A stretch of 20,949 nucleotides of DNA from NCBI GenBank assembly GCA_900548705.1, contig URLF01000045.1:1-20949 (forward strand). The letters run 5' to 3'. Within the stretch, counting starts at the first letter, position 1; every line of letters begins with the position of its first letter. Below the pieces are notes generated by a model. That model saw only the letters and a list, made by a program, of their open reading frames with translations. It searched no databases and had not been told where the DNA came from. Shown here in pieces: positions 1 through 8,151 of the stretch. The translations under genes were made by a program, and so were the position numbers. Source of the DNA: an uncultured Porphyromonadaceae bacterium (GTDB lineage: Bacteria; Bacteroidota; Bacteroidia; Bacteroidales; Muribaculaceae).

Positions 1-1164
1 CTTCGAACCGGAAAAGGCTTTGCAGAACCGTCGGTAATCAAAGGCGGAGATTAAGGTTTTGCCGGTGCCGGTTGCCGCAACGACAAGATTGCGGTAATAG
101 CCACGCACCTCGCGCTCTGCCTGCAGGCGATCCAAAATCTCCTGCTGGTAGGGGTAGGGCTGAATATCGAAAACGAACTGCATCTCGCTTGTCGGATGGG
201 CTTTGCCGTTTGTTGACAGTGCACGCTCCAGTCTTTCCCTGCACCCGTCCTCATAGACTTCAAAGCTGGCGGTGTTCCAATAACTATCGAAGGTTGCCTC
301 CATCTTCTGGATGGTTGTCAGCTTAACATTCCATTCCAGTCCGCTGGACATAGCCGGATTGGAGAGGTTAGAAGAACCAACGTACGCCGTGGTAAAGCCG
401 GTTTCACGATAGAACATATACGCCTTTGCATGAAGTCTGGTACGCTCGGTATCGTAAGATACACGGATTTCTGTGTTGGGGAGATTGCGAAGCGCCTCCA
501 CTGCTTTCACGTCTGTTGCGCCCATGTATGTTGTCGTAATAACGCGGAGCCTGCCGCCGCGTTCCGCAAAATGCTGAAGATCATCGATGATTAAACGAAG
601 ACCGCTCCATTTGACAAACGAAACCAGCATATCAATGCGGTCTGCGGAGGCGATTTCTTTCTTCAGCTCGGAAAACATCTGCGGCTCGTGAACTGCTCCG
701 GTAAATAAGCTGCTTTGAGCAATCGATGTTTCAGGGCGGGGGAGATCCTTTGCTTTTTTCCGGCCGATGCGCATCATAGGATCATCGCGGGACAGCAATG
801 CGAATAACTGCTCGCCATCATCGTCCACAGTAAAATCACGCAGGTCGTCCTGCCAGTTGGGTTGTGGCACAATCGCCACTTTGTAGCCTCCGACCTCCAC
901 AAGGAGACGACCAAGGACTGCCGCACCGAAGGATGGATGGTCGACATAAGCGTCCCCTGAGAATAGGACGATGTCAACCTCATCCCAGCCATGGGCTTTC
1001 ATCTCCTTCACGGAGGTGGGGAGCCAGTCAGTGAGAGGACGGCGGGGATACTCTATTACAGTCCCGCCCACATTGTGGCGGCCGGTGTCCTTTGAGGGCT
1101 TGCCGGGCGCGGCGGATTGTCCGTTATGTTTTTTCTGGGGTGTTTGTCGGAAATTTTTAGGCAT
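1..1164 (-). CDS. Chimeric ORF: YgiQ N-terminus fused to PLD/SF2 helicase (partial)
   Basis: The frame opens at the ATG at 1164 and stays open for 388 codons to the window edge, so the C-terminus is missing. Residues ~40-111 match the start of YgiQ-family radical SAM proteins (motifs LTDWLPTSVKEM, GWDEVDIVLFSGDAYVDHPS, VPQPNWQDDLRDF), but the match stops near position 830 and the radical SAM cysteines never appear. From ~residue 112 the protein is a DEAD/DEAH helicase of the type with an N-terminal phospholipase-D nuclease domain: SFVKWSGLRL, an HxK motif (H245, K247), GSSNLS, then a helicase Walker A AATGTGKT (K369). That family normally has about 130 more residues at its start, so both partners are truncated at the joint. 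Codon choice also changes there: the helicase half uses more GCA, TTA, GAT and TTT than its neighbours. It starts 31 bp after uvrB. It may be a real rearrangement or an assembly join. Domain calls are firm; expression as one protein is doubtful. Confidence 0.75.
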   Translation of the reverse strand, partial: MPKNFRQTPQKKHNGQSAAPGKPSKDTGRHNVGGTVIEYPRRPLTDWLPTSVKEMKAHGWDEVDIVLFSGDAYVDHPSFGAAVLGRLLVEVGGYKVAIVPQPNWQDDLRDFTVDDDGEQLFALLSRDDPMMRIGRKKAKDLPRPETSIAQSSLFTGAVHEPQMFSELKKEIASADRIDMLVSFVKWSGLRLIIDDLQHFAERGGRLRVITTTYMGATDVKAVEALRNLPNTEIRVSYDTERTRLHAKAYMFYRETGFTTAYVGSSNLSNPAMSSGLEWNVKLTTIQKMEATFDSYWNTASFEVYEDGCRERLERALSTNGKAHPTSEMQFVFDIQPYPYQQEILDRLQAEREVRGYYRNLVVAATGTGKTLISAFDYRRFCKAFSGSK

Positions 1165-1195
1165 AAGGCATATTGATTGCCGGGAGAGGGGAGTG

Positions 1196-3277
1196 TCACG
1201 TCATGGATGCGGCGAGTTTCTCCATCTTCAGGATTTCGTCGCGCAGACGTGCGGCTTCCATGAACTCCATATTCTTGGCGGCCTGCATCATCTCGGTGCG
1301 CATACGGGTGATATATCTCTGTATCTCCCCCTTGCTCATATATGGAATGACCGGATCCGCTGCGATGTCGACGGTATTAGTGTATTCCTCGGCATACGGT
1401 ATGACTTTCGCGGCCTGGGCAGCTGCCGAACGTTTGCGGTCGGCGGCGCGTTGCGGACCGGATATGGGTGTGAGATCCTCGGTGTCGAGTCCGACGAGTG
1501 CCGAGCGGGACTTGACGATGGCTTGCGGTGTGATGCCATTGGCCTTGTTGTAGGCCATCTGTTTCTCGCGTCGGCGGCGTGTCTCCTCGATGGTGAGCTT
1601 CATGGAGTCGGTCATCTTGTCGGCATACATGATCACCATACCGTTGAGGTTTCGGGCCGCACGGCCGACGGTCTGGGTCAGCGAGCGGTGGGAACGAAGG
1701 AAACCCTCCTTGTCCGCGTCGATGATTGCCACCAGCGACACCTCCGGCAGGTCGAGCCCTTCACGGAGGAGGTTGACACCGATAAGCACGTCGTAGACCC
1801 CGGCGCGCAGGTCGTCGAGAATCTTTATGCGGTCGAGCGTGTCGACATCCGAATGGATGTAGGCGGTCTTTATTTTCAGTTTGAGGAAATAGTCGTTCAG
1901 CTCTTCGGCCATACGTTTGGTGAGGGTGGTCACCAATACGCGTTCGCCACGTTCGCGGCGTTGCTCTATCTGCTCGAGCAGGTGGTCGATCTGGTGTAAT
2001 GTCGGTTCCACCTCAATAAGCGGGTCGAGCAGACCGGTGGGACGGATGACCTGTTCGACCACCACACCCTCGCTCTTTTCAAGCTCGTAGTCGGCCGGGG
2101 TCGCGCTGACATATATTATCTGCCCGGTCAGGCGTTCGAACTCCTCGAAGCGCAGCGGACGGTTGTCGAGGGCAGACTGGAGACGGAAGCCGTAGTCCAC
2201 CAGGTTCTGTTTGCGCGAGAGGTCACCGCCATACATGGCCCTTATCTGCGGCACTGTCACATGGCTCTCGTCGATTATCGTCAGATAATCTTTCGGGAAG
2301 TAGTCGAGCAGACAGAAAGGACGCATCCCCGGCTCACGGCCATCGAAGTAACGGCTGTAATTCTCGATGCCGGGACAATGTCCCACCTCGCGTATCATCT
2401 CTATGTCATAGGTGGTGCGCTCATAGAGACGTTTCGCCTCAAGCAACTTGGCCTCCTTGTCGAAGAACTCCACCTGCTCCCCGAGGTCAAGCTCCATCTG
2501 TGCCAGGGCCGAGGCCTGGCGTTCCTTTGAGGTCACGAAGAGGTTGGCCGGATAAATCTGGAAACGGTCGTGACGGCCCAGCGGGGTGTTGTCGAGGGGA
2601 TGGAGGGTGGAGATGGATTCTATCTCGTCACCGAAGAAAATCACCCTCAGGATGATTTCCTCATAAGCAAGACGGATATCGACCGTGTCACCTTTGACAC
2701 GGAAATTCCCACGGTTCAGCTCAATCTCGTTTCGGCTGTAAAGGGATTCCGCGAGTCGGCGCAGGAAGGCGTTGCGAGAGATGCGTTGTCCCTCCTTGAT
2801 TTCGATGACGTTGGCGTCGAAATCCTCGGGGTTTCCCATACCGAAGAGACATGACACGGAACTGATGACGACGACATCGCGGCGACCCGACAGTAGGGCC
2901 GACACTGTGGCCAGACGCAGTTTCTCTATCTCGTCATTGATGGAGAGGTCTTTCTCGATATATTTGTCTACCGATGGGATGTAGGCCTCCGGCTGGTAAT
3001 AATCGTAATATGATACGAAATACTGGACGGAGTTCTCGGGGAAAAACTGCTTGAACTCACTGTAAAGCTGGGCGGCCAGGGTCTTGTTGTGGCTCAGAAT
3101 CAGTGTCGGACGTTTCACCTGCTGTATCACATTGGCCATGGTGAAAGTCTTGCCCGAGCCTGTCACGCCGAGCAAGACCTGTGCGGGGAGGCCGTCGTTG
3201 ACCCCCTTGACAAGTTCGGCGATGGCTTCCGGCTGGTCGCCTGTCGGTTTGTATTGGGATGTGAGTTTGAAATCCAT
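1196..3277 (-). CDS. uvrB: UvrABC system protein B (excinuclease subunit)
   Basis: UvrB is the damage-verification helicase of nucleotide excision repair; with UvrA it loads on damaged DNA and then recruits the UvrC nuclease. The 693-residue product has normal family length. Visible motifs are Walker A GVTGSGKT (residues 37-44), the beta-hairpin signature YYDYYQPEAYIP (about 90-101) that clamps the DNA strand, the helicase motif DESHVTVPQ, HSDVDTLDR, the motif V/VI region GVNLLREGLDLPEVSLV to QTVGRAARN, and a C-terminal UVR domain (about 650-685) that contacts UvrC. The ATG at 3277 gives the standard N-terminus and is preceded by a GGAGG-like run. It lies 56 bp after the DUF4293 gene on the same strand and is followed after 31 bp by the truncated ygiQ start, so co-transcription is likely. 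No SOS box was recognised. Confidence 0.97.
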   Translation of the reverse strand: MDFKLTSQYKPTGDQPEAIAELVKGVNDGLPAQVLLGVTGSGKTFTMANVIQQVKRPTLILSHNKTLAAQLYSEFKQFFPENSVQYFVSYYDYYQPEAYIPSVDKYIEKDLSINDEIEKLRLATVSALLSGRRDVVVISSVSCLFGMGNPEDFDANVIEIKEGQRISRNAFLRRLAESLYSRNEIELNRGNFRVKGDTVDIRLAYEEIILRVIFFGDEIESISTLHPLDNTPLGRHDRFQIYPANLFVTSKERQASALAQMELDLGEQVEFFDKEAKLLEAKRLYERTTYDIEMIREVGHCPGIENYSRYFDGREPGMRPFCLLDYFPKDYLTIIDESHVTVPQIRAMYGGDLSRKQNLVDYGFRLQSALDNRPLRFEEFERLTGQIIYVSATPADYELEKSEGVVVEQVIRPTGLLDPLIEVEPTLHQIDHLLEQIEQRRERGERVLVTTLTKRMAEELNDYFLKLKIKTAYIHSDVDTLDRIKILDDLRAGVYDVLIGVNLLREGLDLPEVSLVAIIDADKEGFLRSHRSLTQTVGRAARNLNGMVIMYADKMTDSMKLTIEETRRRREKQMAYNKANGITPQAIVKSRSALVGLDTEDLTPISGPQRAADRKRSAAAQAAKVIPYAEEYTNTVDIAADPVIPYMSKGEIQRYITRMRTEMMQAAKNMEFMEAARLRDEILKMEKLAASMT

Positions 3278-3333
3278 CAGAGATATAACAATCCTCCGGT
3301 GTGTAAAGTTACCGGGTCAGAATGGGGGAGAGG

Positions 3334-3774
3334 TCAGCGGAGGCGGTCGGCGGCCTTGAGAAGCTTCTCGTCGTGGCTGATACCGCGATAAGCCAGCAGG
3401 GCGAAGATTACAGCACCGGCCAGCAACAGTATGCTGCCCATCCATTCAGCGCGTCCATCTGCGGTCTGGAATCCATAGACCATCAGCACGGCGCAAGCCG
3501 CGAGTACCGCAATCATGACAACGGCCACTATGGTCATCATTTTCTGACGGCGGGTATCCTTGAATGAGAAAATGTTGAGAATCAGCAGCAGGGTCACGAG
3601 CAGGCCGACAATCAGCATCACCCAGTTGTCGGAGGGATACATGAATGTCACGGAATTGGCATCCATAATCTCGGGTCCTTCCGCGCTGACATAAGCCATC
3701 GGGAGGAAACAGAACAGGGCGACAAGGATTGCCGCTACAAGCAACCACACGGATTGCCAACGTTGAATTACCAT
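3334..3774 (-). CDS. DUF4293 family membrane protein
   Basis: A 146-residue integral membrane protein. The N-terminus (MVIQRWQSVWLLVAAILVAL) and the overall layout match the DUF4293 family, which is found in Bacteroidetes and has no known function. Four hydrophobic segments are visible, roughly at residues 8-28, 50-70, 80-102 and 115-130, with a short periplasmic-type loop after the first and a basic cytoplasmic-type loop (KDTRRQK) between the second and third. The C-terminus is charged (HDEKLLKAADRLR). It is the first gene of a probable DUF4293-uvrB unit, with a TAAATTTG box 28 bp upstream of its ATG. The link to DNA repair is only positional. The family call is by recognition of the N-terminal motif and size. 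Confidence 0.8.
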   Translation of the reverse strand: MVIQRWQSVWLLVAAILVALFCFLPMAYVSAEGPEIMDANSVTFMYPSDNWVMLIVGLLVTLLLILNIFSFKDTRRQKMMTIVAVVMIAVLAACAVLMVYGFQTADGRAEWMGSILLLAGAVIFALLAYRGISHDEKLLKAADRLR

Positions 3775-3801
3775 AATAGTTTGTCAGTTTTGATTAGACT
3801 G

Positions 3802-3809
3802 CAAATTTA
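3802..3809 (-). promoter_or_regulatory. -7 box for DUF4293-uvrB unit
   Basis: The minus strand reads TAAATTTG, a full match to the Bacteroidetes -7 consensus TAnnTTTG, 28 bp upstream of the DUF4293 start. No convincing TTTG -33 element lies 19-21 bp upstream. It would drive DUF4293 and probably uvrB. Confidence 0.55.
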
Positions 3810-3850
3810 CTACTTTTTCCTGACTTACTCATCTGAATATCCTGAAAACC

Positions 3851-6145
3851 TCAGGAAAGGGTGTAAAGCAGGGCATCGGTAATAAGCGGAATCAGGGCAG
3901 GGGAGACCCCGAGATGGGAGAGGGCGGCCGAATCAGCTTTCATATCGGCGATGAAACCGTCTATCGAGGCTCGGGGCACATCGGCGTTGTTCCCGGCATT
4001 GGCCATCGCGGCCGCCGCAGCGGCGGCAATCGGATTGGATGAGCTTCCGGCCGGGCGGGGACGCGACAATATGCTGAGACGGTAGAAATTCTGGGCTTCG
4101 GCGAAGCGTCCTGTTGCGAGTGAAAGGTGGCCCATATTGAGGAAATCCTCCGGACGTGGGTCAAACTCGGTCAGAATCCGCTCGTAGTATTTGCGGCTCT
4201 GGTCAAACTGTTTGTCCATCAGCAGGCTCCAGGCCAGTGGTCGCAGGGCTTTGCCTGACTCCTCGTCAAGGTAGAACGCTTTGTAGAAAGCGTTGACCGC
4301 CTCCGGATAGTGCTTCATAGCGAGATGGGCGCGTCCCATCATCATGGAGTTGGAGGGCTGGTCGGGACGCAGTTCCTCAAGCCGTTCGCAGGCTGAAAGG
4401 GCGGAGGAATGGTTGCCCAGCATGACATGGCATCTGGCAAGACGTGAGATGGTCCACGCGCTCCGGTTGTCGAGCATATCGGCCTTCTCGAAGCAGGAAA
4501 GAGCGGCTGAGGTGCGCCCGAGTTTCATAAGGCAATGGCCCATCTTCTGGTATATGGCTGCCGAAGGGTCTGAAATCGAATCCACGATGCTGAATACATC
4601 GAGGGCTTCCTCCCAATACTGATGGGAGAAGTAAAACTCCGCGATGAGTGTCAGCAGTTCCGGTTCCTTGACATCCTCGACAAGGGCGGGGACGGCGACG
4701 AGGTTTACCCCCTCGCCGAAAGGATTGTAGAACTCACCCTTGCGGCGGAAAAGCCGGAAGAAGCGGTAGAGATTCTGAATCTGGCGACGGATAAGGTCGC
4801 GGCGGTTTCCTGACGGGAGGTCGAGAGATGCCGCCCGAAGTTCGTTGAACTGGTCGGCCTGGGCGTTGAGCTGTCCCATCACCACGTCGCGTTGTGCTTG
4901 CGGCACGTGGGTGAGCGACATCAGGAGGGAATATTTGTCGCTGTCACACAGGAACTGCAACGGCTCGAACATCGCGGCTATTTTGCTGAGACCGCCGTTG
5001 CCGGGGATGTCGGAGAACTCGCTCCGCTCGCAATGGAACGGCACGAACCAGTTGGCTATTTCATTGAAGAAGGGGAACTGCTTGAGCTGAGAGAAGGTGC
5101 CCATCATAATGTCACCACCCTCCTCCTGTATCTCGCTCATCTCTTTCAGCCGGTCGGCGAGACCGGATTTGTCAAGCATCTCCTGCCATTCGGGATTTTC
5201 CTCCATCTCCTCGGGATTGACCGTCTCGGCGGTGGAGAGCTTGCGTTCGAACTCAGGTCGCAGTTTCATCATCTCCGGCACTATCTCGTCGCGGATTTTG
5301 GCGGATATGCGGTCTGTGTCGCGGGTGCGTGTCAGCTCCATGTAGGCGGTCTTCACGTCAGAAGGCCAGGATGGCAGTTCCCTGACAGCCGCGAACCTGT
5401 CGCGCAGCCTGCGGGGGAACTTGCGGTCGCGCCAGCGGTGCATCACAATGAGCAACCCGAGAAGGGCCACCGCCGACACCTGGCTGCTACCGTCTGTGTA
5501 GAGGTCACACAGCAGTTCCAGCCTGCGGGGATCGTAAAATTCCATTCCTCCCAGGACAAGCGCCCAGGTGAAAAGAGCCACGGCATACTCGGGCAGCACT
5601 TTCGACCCGAGGGTGGAACCGATGGCCTCGGAGTCACCTCGTGTCAAGGGGAATGTCACCCATATTATGTTGAAAATCTTCCGCTCAAGCAATTCTCTTT
5701 CGGATGTGGTCGAGTGGAACTTGGCGGAATGTGTGCCGGAGGCCACAAGGTCGAGCAGCGATTGTTCCGAGCAATCCTTGCGGTACTTGTCAAGCAATCC
5801 CGGAATCGTCTCGGAAGGATTCGCCCGCAGGTAGCGGAGGTTGTTGTAATATAATGTAGGCTCATCCTTGGCGGTGTTGTTGCGCTCAAGGCGGTCGGTT
5901 ATGGTCAATATGGTCTCACCGATTTCCGCTGTCATCTCATCGCGGGCGGGGTCTTCGGCTCCCGACACGGCGTATGAGAGCAATCTCCTGTAAGACTGTT
6001 CAGCCTCGTTGAGGGAGTCGGAAATCTCCCAGGCCATGTTGCCTTCGGAGAGTGATCTGGCAAGCCCGAAAGCTTCGCGCAGACGCGACTGCGCCACACA
6101 TTTTTTCACGTTGTCTTTAATCTCGGCAAAGAGGTCTTTTTTCAT
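3851..6145 (-). CDS. Large TPR protein of unknown function
   Basis: A 764-residue protein without a signal peptide or membrane helix, so probably cytoplasmic. The first ~500 residues are helical, with no family I recognise; an acidic stretch around residues 290-345 contains NPEEMEENPEWQEML. From about residue 505 to 705 there are tandem tetratricopeptide repeats with the usual W-LG-Y-A-P pattern, for example YQKMGHCLMKLGRTSAALSC, RLARCHVMLGNHSSALSACE and DFLNMGHLSLATGRFAEAQ. An eight-alanine run interrupted by Met follows at ~705-716, then a short conserved-looking tail. The ATG at 6145 is preceded by a clean TATATTTG box, which supports the start. It is transcribed divergently from gdhA and 76 bp before the DUF4293 gene. 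TPRs indicate a protein-binding scaffold; the partner is unknown. Confidence 0.85.
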   Translation of the reverse strand: MKKDLFAEIKDNVKKCVAQSRLREAFGLARSLSEGNMAWEISDSLNEAEQSYRRLLSYAVSGAEDPARDEMTAEIGETILTITDRLERNNTAKDEPTLYYNNLRYLRANPSETIPGLLDKYRKDCSEQSLLDLVASGTHSAKFHSTTSERELLERKIFNIIWVTFPLTRGDSEAIGSTLGSKVLPEYAVALFTWALVLGGMEFYDPRRLELLCDLYTDGSSQVSAVALLGLLIVMHRWRDRKFPRRLRDRFAAVRELPSWPSDVKTAYMELTRTRDTDRISAKIRDEIVPEMMKLRPEFERKLSTAETVNPEEMEENPEWQEMLDKSGLADRLKEMSEIQEEGGDIMMGTFSQLKQFPFFNEIANWFVPFHCERSEFSDIPGNGGLSKIAAMFEPLQFLCDSDKYSLLMSLTHVPQAQRDVVMGQLNAQADQFNELRAASLDLPSGNRRDLIRRQIQNLYRFFRLFRRKGEFYNPFGEGVNLVAVPALVEDVKEPELLTLIAEFYFSHQYWEEALDVFSIVDSISDPSAAIYQKMGHCLMKLGRTSAALSCFEKADMLDNRSAWTISRLARCHVMLGNHSSALSACERLEELRPDQPSNSMMMGRAHLAMKHYPEAVNAFYKAFYLDEESGKALRPLAWSLLMDKQFDQSRKYYERILTEFDPRPEDFLNMGHLSLATGRFAEAQNFYRLSILSRPRPAGSSSNPIAAAAAAAMANAGNNADVPRASIDGFIADMKADSAALSHLGVSPALIPLITDALLYTLS

Positions 6146-6164
6146 TCAGCGGGTAAAGTTTTTG

Positions 6165-6172
6165 CAAATATA
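6165..6172 (-). promoter_or_regulatory. -7 box for the TPR protein gene
   Basis: The minus strand reads TATATTTG, a full TAnnTTTG match, 19 bp upstream of the ATG at 6145. TTTG runs occur further upstream, but none at the ideal 19-21 bp spacing. The leader would be short, around 10-15 nt. Confidence 0.6.
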
Positions 6173-6269
6173 ACAAACAATAATGCAAACATCTTGCCAA
6201 AATGATGGAAAATCGCTCCGGGGATGGAAAACATAGGCCGAAAAAAGGTGAAAAATATTTCAGTTTTTT

Positions 6270-6302
6270 CTTGCTATATTCAATTTTTAAGTGCTATATT
6301 TG
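6270..6302 (+). promoter_or_regulatory. Promoter of gdhA
   Basis: The -7 box TATATTTG at 6295-6302 matches TAnnTTTG fully. A TTG at 6271-6273 lies 21 bp upstream as a -33 element. Transcription from here would leave a leader of about 115 nt before the gdhA ATG. The leader holds a small hairpin, ATGCT/AGCAT with loop TTAT, near 6353-6366. Confidence 0.65.
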
Positions 6303-6423
6303 CGGTGGTGTTAGTCGATAATGGCCAATCGCCTTAAAGACTGCTTTAAAAAGATGCTTTATAGCATAAAATATTATACTTGAGTAAAATAAACAGAAAG
6401 TTCAACCAATTCATACATACGTT

Positions 6424-7761
6424 ATGGATATAAACAATATCATGAACGCCCTGGAGGCAAAGCATCCGGGTGAGAAAGAGTACCTGCAAGCTGTCCGCGA
6501 GGTTCTCATGTCGGTAGTTGATGTTTACAACCAGCATCCCGAGTTTGAACGCAACAAAATCATCGAGCGCATGGTGGAACCTGACAAGATTGTCACTTTC
6601 CGTGTGACCTGGCTCGACGACAAGGGTGAGGTTCAGAACAACATCGGTTACCGCGTTCAGTTCAACAATGCCATTGGCCCGTACAAGGGCGGTATCCGTT
6701 TCCATGCGTCTGTCAACCTCTCGATTCTGAAATTCCTCGGCTTCGAGCAGACTTTCAAGAACGCCCTCACCACTCTCCCGATGGGTGGCGCGAAAGGTGG
6801 TTCCGACTTCTCCCCCCGAGGCAAGAGCGACCGCGAAATCATGCGTTTCTGCCAGGCCTTCATCCTCGGTCTGTGGAAGAACCTTGGGCCCGACCGCGAC
6901 GTTCCCGCCGGTGATATAGGTGTCGGTGGCCGCGAGGTAGGCTATATGTATGGAATGTACAAGAAACTCGTAGACGAGCATACCGGAACATTCACCGGCA
7001 AGGGCTTCGACTTCGGCGGTTCACGTCTCCGTCCCGAGGCAACAGGTTTCGGTGCCCTCTACTTCGTGCAGAACATGCTGGCTCTGAAGAATGAAGACCT
7101 CAAGGGTAAGACCGTGGCCATCTCCGGTTTCGGAAATGTGGCATGGGGAGCTGCGACAAAGGCTACCGAACTCGGCGCCAAGGTTGTCACCATCTCCGGT
7201 CCTGACGGCTACATCTATGATCCCGACGGTGTCAGCGGCGACAAGATCGAATACATGCTTGAACTTCGTGCTTCCGGCAACGACATCGTTGCTCCTTATG
7301 CCGAGAAATATCCCAACTCCACCTTCTTCCCCGGCAAGAAGCCTTGGGAGCAGAAGGTTGACATCGCCCTTCCCTGCGCCACTCAGAACGAGGTCAATGG
7401 CGAGGATGCCAAGCAGATGGTTGCCAATGGCGTGAAGCTTGTCGCAGAGGTCTCCAACATGGGTTGCACCCCCGAGGCTATCGACTGCTTCATCGAGAAC
7501 CATATCAACTACGCTCCCGGCAAGGCTGTCAACGCAGGCGGTGTGGCTTGCTCCGGTCTTGAGATGACCCAGGATGCTGAACATCTCCAGTGGACTGCCG
7601 AAGAGGTTGATGCCAAGCTCCACCAGATTATGGCCGCCATCCACGAGCAGTGCCTCAAATATGGTATGCAGGCGGATGGTTACCTCAACTATATGAAGGG
7701 CGCCAACATCGCCGGCTTCATGAAGGTTGCCAACGCTATGATGGAACAGGGCGTCATCTGA
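6424..7761 (+). CDS. gdhA: NADP-type glutamate dehydrogenase
   Basis: It catalyses reversible reductive amination of 2-oxoglutarate with ammonia to glutamate, the main ammonium-assimilation step in many Bacteroidales. The 445 residues fit the small hexameric class (E. coli GdhA is 447). Motifs seen: the glutamate-binding region YKGGIRFH, the catalytic-lysine motif PMGGAKGGSDF (lysines at 114-ish and K124), DVPAGDIGVGGREVGYM, and the Rossmann dinucleotide loop GFGNVAWGAA (G235-x-G237-x-x-A240). The SDF after the lysine loop and overall similarity to E. coli GdhA favour NADP(H); cofactor choice is inferred. It stands alone between its own promoter and a strong intrinsic terminator, so it is monocistronic. 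Codon use is strongly biased (AAG, CTC, ATC, GGC), as expected for a highly expressed gene. Confidence 0.97.
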   Translation: MDINNIMNALEAKHPGEKEYLQAVREVLMSVVDVYNQHPEFERNKIIERMVEPDKIVTFRVTWLDDKGEVQNNIGYRVQFNNAIGPYKGGIRFHASVNLSILKFLGFEQTFKNALTTLPMGGAKGGSDFSPRGKSDREIMRFCQAFILGLWKNLGPDRDVPAGDIGVGGREVGYMYGMYKKLVDEHTGTFTGKGFDFGGSRLRPEATGFGALYFVQNMLALKNEDLKGKTVAISGFGNVAWGAATKATELGAKVVTISGPDGYIYDPDGVSGDKIEYMLELRASGNDIVAPYAEKYPNSTFFPGKKPWEQKVDIALPCATQNEVNGEDAKQMVANGVKLVAEVSNMGCTPEAIDCFIENHINYAPGKAVNAGGVACSGLEMTQDAEHLQWTAEEVDAKLHQIMAAIHEQCLKYGMQADGYLNYMKGANIAGFMKVANAMMEQGVI

Positions 7762-7789
7762 TGACCGACTGATTATCCAGAGATATTTT

Positions 7790-7825
7790 CCGCGCCGATT
7801 CTTTTTGGAGTCGGTGCGGTTTTTT
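7790..7825 (+). terminator. Intrinsic terminator of gdhA
   Basis: A 12-bp stem, CCGCGCCGATTC (7790-7801) with GAGTCGGTGCGG (7808-7819), pairs throughout allowing two G-T wobbles, has a six-base loop and is followed directly by six T. It lies 29 bp after the gdhA stop codon and before the next promoter. Confidence 0.9.
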
Positions 7826-7838
7826 GGTGGAATTTTAT

Positions 7839-7846
7839 TAACTTTG
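7839..7846 (+). promoter_or_regulatory. -7 box for the HU/HU-LysM pair
   Basis: TAACTTTG matches TAnnTTTG fully, 17 bp upstream of the TTG start at 7864. There is no good -33 element at the right spacing; that region is the gdhA terminator. The leader would be about 10 nt with the TTG start or about 38 nt with the ATG at 7891. Confidence 0.5.
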
Positions 7847-7863
7847 CCAAAATTCTTTACACA

Positions 7864-8151
7864 TTGGACAGCAGACAATTTATTAATATAATGGCTCAGC
7901 GCCTTAACCTTGAGACCTCCACGGCGGAAAAACTGCTGTGTGGGTTTGTCGAGGTGATAGGTGAGGAGTGTGGCGGACTCAACCGTCTGGCCCTCCCGTC
8001 GCTTGGCTCCTTCCAGGGGGTCAAGCGCGACGAGACTGTGGTGAGAGACCTATCCACAGGGCGGCGTGTGCTTCTCCCTCCGGCCATAGAATTGGAGTTC
8101 ACCCCTGGCGGTAGATTGAAGAACGGGATTTCGGAGGGCCCACGCAAATGA
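7864..8151 (+). CDS. Short HU-family DNA-binding protein (TTG start)
   Basis: A 95-residue protein with the fold pattern of HU/IHF-type proteins: an N-terminal helix pair (RQFINIMAQRLNLETSTAEKLLCGFVEVIGEE) and then the beta part with LPSLGSFQGVKRDE, equivalent to the family's xGFGxF strand. The usual end of the DNA-binding arm is divergent (LSTGRRVLLPPAIELEFTPG), so whether it bends DNA like HU is uncertain. The TTG at 7864 is preferred over the ATG at 7891 because residues DSRQFIN complete helix 1 seen in relatives, and the -7 box is only 17 bp upstream. The last four bases (ATGA) overlap the start of the next gene, implying translational coupling. HU-type proteins act as dimers, so it may pair with the HU-like domain of its neighbour; that is inference. 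Confidence 0.75.
   Translation: MDSRQFINIMAQRLNLETSTAEKLLCGFVEVIGEECGGLNRLALPSLGSFQGVKRDETVVRDLSTGRRVLLPPAIELEFTPGGRLKNGISEGPRK

Noticed and set aside
971..1999. Open plus-strand frame of 342 codons
   Set aside because: It is fully opposite uvrB and the ygiQ start; the uvrB reading has family motifs along its whole length, while this one is Cys/His/Gly-rich nonsense.
3304..3311. TAACTTTA on the minus strand as a uvrB promoter
   Set aside because: One base off the -7 consensus and no -33 element; uvrB can be read from the DUF4293 promoter, so I did not call it.
3841..3855. CCTGA/TCAGG hairpin at the end of the TPR gene as a terminator
   Set aside because: The stem is only 5 bp and no T-run follows on the minus strand, so it is not convincing.
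4892..5854. Open plus-strand frame of 320 codons
   Set aside because: It lies antisense to the TPR gene and shows no domain; long antisense frames are common in this base composition.
7021..7878. Open minus-strand frame of 285 codons
   Set aside because: Antisense to gdhA, whose product is unmistakable; the antisense protein has no recognisable family.
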